The notes under the pieces are model-generated. The model worked only from the letters and a program-made list of their open reading frames with translations, ran no database searches and was not told where the DNA came from. From positions 1-23,932 of the forward strand of contig JBOEGA010000111.1 of assembly GCA_050633205.1 (NCBI GenBank): a DNA stretch of 23,932 nt, written 5' to 3'. Source of the stretch: CBDHHC01 sp050633205 (lineage in GTDB: Bacteria > Pseudomonadota > Alphaproteobacteria > Rhizobiales > CBDHHC01). The number at the start of each line of letters is the position of its first letter. Position 1 is the first letter of the stretch. The position numbers were made by a program, and so were the translations under genes. Shown here piece by piece: positions 18,238 through 23,932 of this stretch.

Positions 18238-18319
18238 CGGGTCCACCAGAGGCGTCAAAAAATATCAAAACGGTGGAAAAGAGTAGGAAGTCTTCAAATA
18301 GGGCTTTCTAAGTAAAAGA

Positions 18320-18335
18320 AGTAATTCTAATTACT
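18320..18335. promoter_or_regulatory. Palindromic candidate operator upstream of the Hpt gene
   Basis: AGTAATT-CT-AATTACT is a perfect 7-2-7 inverted repeat, centred about 78 bases before the predicted Hpt transcript start. Extra AGTAA copies flank it near 18311 and 18339. The spacing would suit an activator site. Confidence 0.4.
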
Positions 18336-18370
18336 CAAAGTAACAGGGCGTAGTATTCAATCCTGATTTT

Positions 18371-18399
18371 TTTACTCCCGGTGCTTTGTATTGTATAAA
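18371..18399 (+). promoter_or_regulatory. Promoter of the Hpt gene, near-leaderless
   Basis: TTTACT (18371-18376), 17 bases, then TATAAA (18394-18399). Transcription would start near 18406, about 5 bases before the ATG at 18411. This favours that start over the ATG at 18399, which lies inside the -10 box. Confidence 0.5.
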
Positions 18400-18410
18400 T
18401 GAGAAACAAT

Positions 18411-18797
18411 ATGGCTGTCGCGGCAAATATAGACAATTTTTCAGAAAATAGTAATCACCACACAGATGGTCCTATCGATTGGGAACATCTGTCAAAATAT
18501 ACATTGGGCAACAAAGATGTTGAAAAAGAAGTGCTTGAGCTTTTTGCAAGGCAGTCTTCCCAGTTTGTTGAGAAACTCAGAAATGCCAGTGATGCACAGG
18601 CCTGGAAAGAAGCAGCTCATACTATAAAGGGCTCTGCAAGAGGTATTGGTGCATGGCGTGTTGCAACAAAGGCAGAATCCCTTGAAATGCTTGGGGATCA
18701 TGCGGTTGGTGCAGCTCGTGATGCCGCAATAGCTGGGCTTGAGCAGAATTTGCAGGAAGTTCTGTCATGCATTAACGAGACAATGTCAGCAGAATAG
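18411..18797 (+). CDS. Hpt-domain histidine phosphotransfer protein
   Basis: 128 residues, soluble, a single four-helix Hpt domain. Seen: IDWEHLSKYTLGNKDVEKEVLELF (first part of the domain, typical of alphaproteobacterial stand-alone Hpt proteins) and AAHTIKGSARGIGAWRVA, where His70 is the expected phosphorylated residue and the KG and small residues around it are the family signature. Such proteins pass phosphate between a hybrid histidine kinase and a response regulator. No kinase or regulator gene lies nearby, so partners are unknown. Start 18411 (MAVAANIDNF) is chosen from promoter position; an ATG 12 bases upstream exists. There is no real ribosome site, in line with a near-leaderless mRNA. 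Confidence 0.88.
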   Translation: MAVAANIDNFSENSNHHTDGPIDWEHLSKYTLGNKDVEKEVLELFARQSSQFVEKLRNASDAQAWKEAAHTIKGSARGIGAWRVATKAESLEMLGDHAVGAARDAAIAGLEQNLQEVLSCINETMSAE

Positions 18798-18866
18798 TCC
18801 GGGCATTTAACACTTACTCTCCTGAAAAAAAAGCGGGTTGTTTTGTAGCTGTTCCGACTTGTGGGG

Positions 18867-18896
18867 TTGGCAATGGGGATGAATTTGTTTTATAGG
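18867..18896 (+). promoter_or_regulatory. Possible ferredoxin promoter
   Basis: TTGGCA (18867-18872), 18 bases, TATAGG (18891-18896), 45 bases before the ferredoxin start. The matches are moderate. Confidence 0.35.
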
Positions 18897-18941
18897 TCGA
18901 TTCCCAGAAAGCTATTCAAGAATTAAAGGGACTGCGTCGGC

Positions 18942-19262
18942 ATGGCAAAAATTACGTTTGTTGAGCAAAATGGTACAAAACATGAGGTTGAAGCCCAGGA
19001 CGGCATGACTGTCATGGAAGCAGCCACTAAAAATAATATTCCAGGCATTGAAGCAGACTGTGGTGGCGCATGTTCATGTGCGACCTGTCATGTTTATGTT
19101 GAACCTGAATGGTTTGCCAAACTGGACAAGGTTGACGAGATGGAAGAGGACATGCTGGACTTTGCGCAGGCTGTTCAGGAAACAAGCCGTCTGAGCTGTC
19201 AGATTGAAATTACTGACGAACTTGACGGAATGGTTGTGACAGTTCCGGAAAGCCAGTATTAG
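18942..19262 (+). CDS. [2Fe-2S] ferredoxin, adrenodoxin type
   Basis: 106 residues, soluble electron carrier. Cluster ligands fit C40-x5-C46-x2-C49-x36-C86 (ADCGGACSCATCHVYV and SRLSCQI), the vertebrate/bacterial adrenodoxin pattern; C44 is an additional non-ligand Cys. The acidic patch DEMEEDMLDFA between the third and fourth Cys is the partner-docking region of this class. Likely roles are Fe-S cluster assembly (Isc ferredoxin) or electron supply to a P450 or hydroxylase. No isc, suf or P450 gene is in the window, so the partner cannot be chosen. AAAGGG lies 9-10 bases before the ATG. Confidence 0.95.
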   Translation: MAKITFVEQNGTKHEVEAQDGMTVMEAATKNNIPGIEADCGGACSCATCHVYVEPEWFAKLDKVDEMEEDMLDFAQAVQETSRLSCQIEITDELDGMVVTVPESQY

Positions 19263-19269
19263 GTTTAAA

Positions 19270-19290
19270 GCCATAGGCTCAGCCTATGGC
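19270..19290. other. Perfect 9-bp hairpin after the ferredoxin gene
   Basis: GCCATAGGC (19270-19278) and GCCTATGGC (19282-19290), loop TCA, 7 bases after the stop codon. No T run follows, so it is either a terminator of non-standard type or a 3'-end-protecting structure. Confidence 0.55.
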
Positions 19291-19436
19291 GATCCGCATA
19301 AGGTTAACAAATGTCTGCAATGAATGCAGGCATTTAACCTGAATTTTCATTAAAAGCCCTCTGCCGGTTTTACTGCAACTCAATCGGTATACGTTATCAT
19401 GGTATCTGTTCCGGGAACCAGGAAAGCGTATTCGTA

Positions 19437-20747
19437 ATGTTTGAGAGTGTGCAAAAACAGGCAGCAAAAACTCCCCAGAGAAAAGTCTGCCATCTTCATA
19501 GTAACCGATCTGGCAATGTGGCTATCATTTTTGCCCTGCTACTTCCGGTTTTGATCGGGTTTATCGGATTATCTACGGATGTTGCCTTGTGGAACTGGGA
19601 AGACAGGAAGCTACAGGCAACGACTGACAGTGCCGCGCTCGCAGCCGGTTATGAGATGCTGTCTACCAGCGACAATGGCGTGTTGCAGTCGCGTGTAAAT
19701 AGTGAGTTGCAGACAGCATATCCTGGGAGCGCTTCTGTTGCTCTTGTATCAGTAACAAGACCTCCCACTTCGGGAAATTTTTCTGGTGATAGCAGTGCTA
19801 TTGAAGTTGTTGTCAGCAATCAGGTTGGCAGATACTTTTCTATTATGCATGCGGATGCAGATGTTAATCTTCAAAAGCGGGCCGTTGCGCAGATAACGAA
19901 CAATGGTGGTTTCTGTTTGCTTGGTCTGTCTCAGTCTCTTGATAAGGCCGTTCAGTTCAGCGGAAACTCCGATATTAACTTAGGGTGTGGGATTGCTGTT
20001 AATTCTAACAGCGACCAGTCTCTGTATGTGGGAGGCAGTGCCACCGTAACTGCAAATCCGGTATCAACTGTTGGAAAGCTCCGTCAGATTGGTAGTGGAG
20101 AAGTTATTTCCAGTGGTGGAGTTACAGAACTGGCTCCGCCAGTTGTTGATCCCTACGCAGGGTTGGGAATTCCTACCAGTCCATCCAGTTGTACATATAA
20201 CAAGCATGTATCCAAGGGCACAAAGACCCTTTCCCCCGGCCGTTATTGCAATGGCTTAAAATTTCAGGGTGGTAACGCAACTTTGCTGCCAGGCACCTAT
20301 ATTATTGATGGTGGGGATTTCCGGGCATCAGGTAACGCAAATATCCAGGGTACAGGCGTAACAATAATTCTCACTGGTAGTGGAAATGATTATGCCAATA
20401 TGGATATTCAGGGCGGTACATCCATGACACTAAGTGCGCCTGAAGCCGGAAGTGGTGGCGATTATGAAGGTATCCTGATTTACCAGGATCGGGATGCACC
20501 TATGTATCAGGGTAGTCAGGTTATATCCAATAAACTTAATGGCGGCACTGACCTGGACCTTCGTGGAGCGATCTATTTCCCACAACAGGAAATAGTTTTC
20601 ACCGGTGGTGCCAATGGTACGATTGAGTGTCTTCAGATTGTAGCCCAGCAGATTTCCTTTAATGGTAATGCCGAGATTAGCAATAACTGTTCTTCCGATG
20701 ATGCTGTTCAGGAAATTGTTCAGCAGTATGTCAAGCTAGTGGAGTAA
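19437..20747 (+). CDS. TadG-like pilus assembly protein with a beta-helix-like C-terminus
   Basis: 436 residues. N-terminal Flp/Tad-type segment: basic SNRSGN, then membrane helix VAIIFALLLPVLIGFIGLS (about 28-46), followed by the family stretch DVALWNWEDRKLQATTDSAALAAG. The C-terminal 270 residues are rich in Gly, Asn, Ser and Thr with repeating short strands (GGNATLLPGTYIIDGGDF, GNANIQGTGVTIILTG) suggesting a right-handed beta-helix exposed outside the membrane. The segment FCLLGLSQSLDKAVQFSGNS with a later CGIAVNSNS is, as I recall, typical of alphaproteobacterial TadG. First gene of a three-gene tad cluster; the TadE start is 5 bases after its stop. A likely role is surface attachment through the Tad pilus or a related envelope structure. 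AGGAAAG lies about 10 bases before the ATG. Confidence 0.85.
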   Translation: MFESVQKQAAKTPQRKVCHLHSNRSGNVAIIFALLLPVLIGFIGLSTDVALWNWEDRKLQATTDSAALAAGYEMLSTSDNGVLQSRVNSELQTAYPGSASVALVSVTRPPTSGNFSGDSSAIEVVVSNQVGRYFSIMHADADVNLQKRAVAQITNNGGFCLLGLSQSLDKAVQFSGNSDINLGCGIAVNSNSDQSLYVGGSATVTANPVSTVGKLRQIGSGEVISSGGVTELAPPVVDPYAGLGIPTSPSSCTYNKHVSKGTKTLSPGRYCNGLKFQGGNATLLPGTYIIDGGDFRASGNANIQGTGVTIILTGSGNDYANMDIQGGTSMTLSAPEAGSGGDYEGILIYQDRDAPMYQGSQVISNKLNGGTDLDLRGAIYFPQQEIVFTGGANGTIECLQIVAQQISFNGNAEISNNCSSDDAVQEIVQQYVKLVE

Positions 20748-20752
20748 GAACT

Positions 20753-21244
20753 ATGTGGGGCATATCAGAATTCGCCAGAAGTTTTGGTTTATTTCAGCAG
20801 GACAGAAGAGGGGCTTTTGCTGTAGAGCTGGCACTAATCTCGCCTGTTATGTTGATATTACTGCTTGGTGCTCTGGATATGACTGCTGCTCTGCATAGGC
20901 AGATTGATTTACAGAATGCGGTGAAGACCGGTGCTCATTATGCATCTATTCACAAACCGCTTGATGGCGATATGACAAAAGTGGTTGCTAATACCGAAAA
21001 TGCAGTTTCGGTCAATAACTGGTATAACAGGATAAGCCCAACAACTGCCAGTGTTACGGCCAGTCTGGTCTGCGGCTGCACGTCTATTACGGTTCAGGCC
21101 TGTGATTTGACCTGCCCTGCAGGAGAACGCAGGAGTGTGGTGCTGCAGATCAATGTTACCCAGAACCACCAGACTTTGTTTTCCTACCCGGTCATCGACG
21201 ATGTGTTTCCTCTGACAGCCAGTGTAAGCACAAGGATACAGTGA
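20753..21244 (+). CDS. TadE-family pilus assembly protein
   Basis: 163 residues. Pseudopilin-like: QDRRGAFAVELALISPVMLI has the basic residues, Gly and Glu+5-type pattern of TadE-family proteins, leading into a single membrane helix (about 24-44) and an extracytoplasmic domain. That domain holds four Cys (VCGCTS, QACDLTC), probably disulphide-bonded. GGAGTAAG at the end of the upstream gene supplies the ribosome site, so translation is probably coupled. Confidence 0.88.
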   Translation: MWGISEFARSFGLFQQDRRGAFAVELALISPVMLILLLGALDMTAALHRQIDLQNAVKTGAHYASIHKPLDGDMTKVVANTENAVSVNNWYNRISPTTASVTASLVCGCTSITVQACDLTCPAGERRSVVLQINVTQNHQTLFSYPVIDDVFPLTASVSTRIQ

Positions 21245-21270
21245 GGCAGGATAGCGGTTCAGTATGAAAT

Positions 21271-21717
21271 ATGTTCCGGCAACCAGAATGGTTATTATTT
21301 ATGAATAGCAATAATAGAAGAAGGTCAGTATTATCATTGTTTCGCTGCAAATCCGGCATAGCCGGAGTTGAAGCCGCAATGATTATGCCGTTTCTGATTG
21401 TATTTATATTTGGTTGTATAGAATTTTCCCGCAGTCTGTTTATTCAGGCAGAGCTGCAACGTGCTGTTGATCTTACCTCACGCTTTGTAATGATGAACCC
21501 GACATCCGCTGTTGATGTGATTAAAACTACTCTGACGTCAAATCTTGATACTGTGGATGCAGGTCTGGTTAGTGCTGTGGAAGCTGTGAAAGGTGCCGAT
21601 GACGATGGAAATGAAACTGTGCAGATGACTGTGAGATACAGCTTTACATTTCTCATACCTTTTATATCATCAGAGCCTATGGAACTTGTCGCAACGAAGA
21701 CGATCGTGACAAATTAG
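21271..21717 (+). CDS. TadE-family pilus assembly protein (second copy)
   Basis: 148 residues from ATG 21271, or 138 from ATG 21301 (MNSNNRRRSVLS); the latter looks more natural because the basic run then directly precedes the helix, but ribosome sites are weak for both. CKSGIAGVEAAMIMPFLIVF is the TadE prepilin-like motif and helix. The extracytoplasmic part ends in a beta-rich segment (ETVQMTVRYSFTFLIPF). Last gene of the tad trio, 26 bases after the first TadE. The stop codon is part of the terminator stem. Confidence 0.85.
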   Translation: MFRQPEWLLFMNSNNRRRSVLSLFRCKSGIAGVEAAMIMPFLIVFIFGCIEFSRSLFIQAELQRAVDLTSRFVMMNPTSAVDVIKTTLTSNLDTVDAGLVSAVEAVKGADDDGNETVQMTVRYSFTFLIPFISSEPMELVATKTIVTN

Positions 21718-21740
21718 GAGCAGGTTCTGCTCCCCTTTTT
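21717..21740 (+). terminator. Rho-independent terminator of the tad cluster
   Basis: GGAGCAG (21717-21723), loop GTT, CTGCTCC (21727-21733), then a T run at 21736-21740. The T run touches the stop codon of the convergent small membrane gene. Confidence 0.9.
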
Positions 21741-22080
21741 ACCCAAGTGCTGAAATGAAGCTTTGCAGTCCTACTGAAACCAGACTGTAGAATGAGTATA
21801 TCAGTGAACTCCAGATTATCATAAGTAACGGAATATTTCTGACTGTAAAGACCGGGCGGGCTTTTCTTTCCTTGTTGAGTCTGTCTGAGCCCCGTCTTTC
21901 CTTACCGGCAATAATAACAAGAAAATAAGCGCCAAAACATAGCCTTATATCAGCAAGTTTTGTATCGGGCTCATGCCTGGGATCTTCTTCTGGTTTATCC
22001 TCACGGGCATCTGCAATAAATTGATCTGTATCTTCAACCGGAACAGCTTCCGTTGTTTCCCTCTCCGCAGATGTTTGCAT
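21739..22080 (-). CDS. Small membrane protein, unknown function
   Basis: 113 residues, not recognised. An acidic, Glu/Pro/Asp-rich N-terminus (about 1-42) is followed by two hydrophobic segments: IRLCFGAYFLVIIAG (about 46-60) and IPLLMIIWSSLIYSFYSLVS (about 83-102), separated by a basic loop KERRGSDRLNKERKARP. The loop charge places it in the cytoplasm, giving a hairpin. The start is well supported: GGAGA lies 5 bases upstream of the ATG. It ends against the tad terminator and is convergent with it. Confidence 0.7.
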   Translation of the reverse strand: MQTSAERETTEAVPVEDTDQFIADAREDKPEEDPRHEPDTKLADIRLCFGAYFLVIIAGKERRGSDRLNKERKARPVFTVRNIPLLMIIWSSLIYSFYSLVSVGLQSFISALG

Positions 22081-22284
22081 GGTATCTCCGATATGATTTA
22101 TTCAGCACTCTTTCAGCAGGTTATCACAGTCTGCTTAATCTAAAGTTTTCATTTCAGAGAAAAATCAGGTTAATATAGGGAAAAAGCAGATATCATAGAA
22201 TATGCTGTTTCCTACAAAACAACACGAAAACAAAGAGTTATACAAAAATTGGGAATTCACTATTATAGAGCGCTCAATCATAGC

Positions 22285-22321
22285 TTGTGTTTTAATAGAA
22301 AATAACTATATATCTAGTTAT
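22285..22321 (+). promoter_or_regulatory. arsR promoter with overlapping operator
   Basis: A weak -35 TTGTGT (22285-22290), 16 bases, and -10 TATATA (22307-22312). A perfect inverted repeat, ATAACTA-N6-TAGTTAT (22302-22321), covers the -10 box. This is the arrangement expected for ArsR-type self-repression: the repressor blocks RNA polymerase until metalloid binds. Confidence 0.6.
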
Positions 22322-22345
22322 ATCGTGACATATTGAGGTTGAAGA

Positions 22346-22651
22346 ATGTCTTTATCAATCGAGGAAGTTGCGCAGGGTTTTTCGTCTATTGGCTCTGAAC
22401 CAAGGCTGGAAGTTTTGCTTGCTCTGGTTCGTGCAGGCCGCAAGGGGCTTAATGTTGGTGGTATTCAGCAGCGGGTAAATATTCCTGCATCAACGCTGGC
22501 ACATCATATTCGGTTTCTGGCTGCTGCCGGGCTGGTGGAACAGGAGAAAGTCGGACGGGAAGTTATCAACCGGGCGGCTTTTGAACGTATGCAGGCTCTG
22601 GCGGATTTTCTGATGCACGAATGTTGCATTGAAGAAGGAAATTGCAAGTAG
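22346..22651 (+). CDS. arsR: ArsR-family metalloid-responsive repressor
   Basis: 101 residues, winged-helix homodimer type. Recognition region PASTLAHHIRFLAAAGLVEQE with the wing KVGREVINR. The C-terminus has C93, C94 and C100 (ECCIEEGNC). This CC-x5-C spacing is the same as the As(III)/Sb(III) site C95-C96-C102 described for Acidithiobacillus ferrooxidans ArsR, and unlike the CVC site of the E. coli plasmid type. An operator-like repeat overlaps its promoter, and the permease gene follows 44 bases later, so this is a self-regulated resistance operon. The metalloid call is inferred from the Cys pattern; other thiophilic metals remain possible. Confidence 0.88.
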   Translation: MSLSIEEVAQGFSSIGSEPRLEVLLALVRAGRKGLNVGGIQQRVNIPASTLAHHIRFLAAAGLVEQEKVGREVINRAAFERMQALADFLMHECCIEEGNCK

Positions 22652-22695
22652 AGTCGGAATACGAGCATTTTCCTTTTGGTGAGAAGGAAAGTAAA

Positions 22696-23745
22696 ATGTC
22701 GGCTATTGCTGAAAGAGGTTTTAAAGAGTTTCGCCAGTTATATGACTGGCTGTCTTCGGTCTGGGCATTAATTCTTATCGTGCCCGGAATGGTTCTGATT
22801 TTTGATCCTGACAATTTTCTGAATATAGTATCAATTGCAGTTAAGGCACTTGCGGGTACTTTGCCCTATATATTAATTGCCGTGTTGATGCTGTCCTATC
22901 TCAGGGCAAGTGGGGCAGAGGCTGTTGTTGCCAGAGCCTTCAAAGGGCGGGAAAGCAGAATGATCCTGCTGGCCGCGGTTTTTGGCGGTCTTGCGCCATT
23001 CTGTTCCTGTGAAGTTATTCCATTTATTGCAGGACTGCTGGCACTTGGAGCCCCGCTTTCTGCTGTTATGGCATTCTGGCTGGCATCGCCTTTGATTGAC
23101 CCTGCAACATTTATGGTGACCGCTGGTGCGCTGGGCTGGCATTTTGCCGTTGGTAAAACCGTTGCGGCTGTTATGCTTGGACTGATTGGCGGATTTGCAA
23201 TGAAGCTGATTGTCAGCAGTGGCGCATTTTCCGATCCTCTATTGCCGAGAAGCAGTGGAGGCGGGTGCAGAAAGTCATCGCCATTTGACGGGCAGCCTGT
23301 CTGGAAATTCTGGAAAGAGCAGGAGCGCCGGGAGGTCTTCAGAAGCGAGCTGGCAACGAATGGCCTGTTTCTGCTGAAGTGGCTGGCATTTGCTTATGTA
23401 CTTGAGGCGCTGCTTATCACATATGTTCCGGCAGAGCTCATTGCAAAGGCTGTTGGTGGTGACGGGTTTCTGCCGATTGTTATCGGTGCCCTTGTTGGTG
23501 CTCCGGCTTATCTGAACAGTTATGCTGCTCCCGCACTTGTACAGGGCCTGATGGAGCAGGGGATGAGCAACGGGTCTGCCATGGCCTTTATGATTTCCGG
23601 TTCTGTAAGCTCCATACCAGCAATGGCTGCTGTATGGTCTCTGGTGAAACGTCAGGTTTTTGTCGCCTATATGCTGTTAGGTGTTGGCGGCGCTATCCTT
23701 CTCGGGTCACTGTTCAGTCTCGTCATGGCCATGATCCAGGCGTAG
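22696..23745 (+). CDS. ArsP-type permease (DUF318 family)
   Basis: 349 residues, polytopic inner-membrane protein with about 8-10 helices. Seen: family motifs GGLAPFCSCEVIPFIAGLLA in the first half and GALVGAPAYLNSYAAPALVQ in the second half, which reflect the internal repeat of this permease family; a central cytoplasmic loop (about 195-228) carries GGGCRKS and many charges. The Cys pair in CSCE is a candidate substrate site. ArsP of Campylobacter exports trivalent organoarsenicals; pairing here with an ArsR bearing a CC-x5-C site supports arsenic or another thiophilic substrate. Start 22696 is chosen for its AAGGA about 7 bases upstream; an in-frame ATG at 22642 overlaps arsR but lacks a ribosome site. 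The DUF318 family is certain, the substrate probable. Confidence 0.88.
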   Translation: MSAIAERGFKEFRQLYDWLSSVWALILIVPGMVLIFDPDNFLNIVSIAVKALAGTLPYILIAVLMLSYLRASGAEAVVARAFKGRESRMILLAAVFGGLAPFCSCEVIPFIAGLLALGAPLSAVMAFWLASPLIDPATFMVTAGALGWHFAVGKTVAAVMLGLIGGFAMKLIVSSGAFSDPLLPRSSGGGCRKSSPFDGQPVWKFWKEQERREVFRSELATNGLFLLKWLAFAYVLEALLITYVPAELIAKAVGGDGFLPIVIGALVGAPAYLNSYAAPALVQGLMEQGMSNGSAMAFMISGSVSSIPAMAAVWSLVKRQVFVAYMLLGVGGAILLGSLFSLVMAMIQA

Positions 23746-23774
23746 GCTCAGGACCTATTAATTTCGTCACTTCA

Positions 23775-23870
23775 GCGGTCCATATTTTTCTTTTGTGTAG
23801 GAGGGAAGTCGCAGTAAATATGACTATTTTCAAGACTTTCCGACACCCACAAAAGAAAAATATGGACCGC
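23775..23870. repeat. Long inverted repeat, MITE-like or fold-back element
   Basis: A perfect 23-bp inverted repeat: left arm 23775-23797, right arm 23848-23870, with a 50-base centre. The arms begin GCGGTCCATA and are T-rich then A-rich. Pairing continues imperfectly inward (GAAGTC near 23805-23810 with GACTT near 23834-23838). It lies 30 bases after the permease stop. There is no terminal T run as in a standard terminator and no transposase. A miniature transposon remnant or a dispersed palindromic repeat is most likely. Confidence 0.75.
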
Positions 23871-23876
23871 CCTTCG

Positions 23877-23898
23877 GGTTGGACAGGAGTACCCAACC
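23877..23898. other. Small hairpin next to the long inverted repeat
   Basis: GGTTGG pairs with CCAACC around a 10-base loop, a few bases beyond the long inverted repeat. It may belong to the same element. No gene is recognised from 23871 to the window end. Confidence 0.35.
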
Positions 23899-23932
23899 TG
23901 CGGCGCAAATCTTCCTTGAATATGCTCAGGCA

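Larger units (their letters stand above)
17414..18410. other. Long gene-free region with inverted repeats
   Basis: Nearly 1 kb with no convincing ORF or known RNA. Contents seen: an 8-bp stem TTGCTTTT/AAAAGCAA (17841-17848, 17860-17867); a strong Shine-Dalgarno-like TAGGAGGG at 18181-18188 that no ATG, GTG or TTG with a usable frame follows; a 9-bp hairpin (one G-T pair) at 18214-18237; the palindrome at 18320-18335; and the Hpt promoter at 18371-18399. It must carry the promoters of both the GPR-like gene (minus) and the Hpt gene (plus). The 18180-18300 part could encode a small RNA, but this is a guess. Confidence 0.5.

Noticed and set aside
23723..23908. 61-residue minus-strand ORF at the right end
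   Set aside because: It runs through the inverted repeat and the permease end; its Phe-rich stretch is just the T-rich arm translated.
23775..23932. Integron attC site
   Set aside because: The inverted repeat lacks the GTTRRRY/RYYYAAC core sites and there is no gene cassette or integrase.

Overview
The window reads as a chromosomal segment of a fairly AT-rich alphaproteobacterium. The signs are an AspRS with the alphaproteobacterial form of motif 2, a divergent rnd/aspS pair, a TakP-type TRAP binding protein, a large apolipoprotein-like coiled-coil protein resembling the Agrobacterium/Sinorhizobium growth-pole ring proteins, an adrenodoxin-type ferredoxin, and TadG/TadE proteins. No species can be named from sequence alone. 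No rRNA, tRNA, CRISPR array, transposase or integrase was seen.

Layout. 1-817: the 3' part of a TRAP substrate-binding protein, closed by a clear terminator. 1138-5538: a single very large gene encoding TIR - nSTAND NTPase - acidic linker - one membrane helix - 14 WD40 repeats. Reading frames in these first two genes break exactly at three NN positions (519-520, 1401-1402, 1828-1829); these look like assembly joints, not mutations. 5717-9231: rnd (minus) and aspS (plus), divergent, with a roughly 500-base regulatory gap between them. 9235-11384: an alpha/beta hydrolase (minus), a small one-helix membrane protein (plus) and a secreted basic protein made of two tandem repeats (plus). 11522-17413: three minus-strand genes in probable co-transcription order: GPR-like coiled-coil membrane protein, then dipeptide epimerase of the enolase superfamily, then a fusion of cytochrome b561, a periplasmic helical domain, HAMP and a PilZ-like end. 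17414-18410: almost 1 kb with no recognisable gene but several inverted repeats. 18411-19262: an Hpt phosphotransfer protein with a promoter lying almost on its start codon, and a [2Fe-2S] ferredoxin. 19437-21717: TadG, TadE, TadE and a terminator. 21739-22080: a small membrane protein (minus). 22346-23745: an ArsR repressor with a CC-x5-C metalloid site, followed by an ArsP-type permease; an inverted repeat overlaps the predicted -10 box. 23775-23870: a long perfect inverted repeat.

The two most unusual proteins are the TIR-STAND-WD40 receptor and the b561-HAMP-PilZ-like protein. In the first, topology puts the beta-propellers outside the cytoplasm and the TIR and STAND domains inside, and the P-loop lacks its lysine. 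The second puts a haem electron-transfer module in the place of an ordinary sensor input. Both suggest signalling across the membrane. The genes around them are mostly of ordinary cellular function, so this does not look like a classic defence island.
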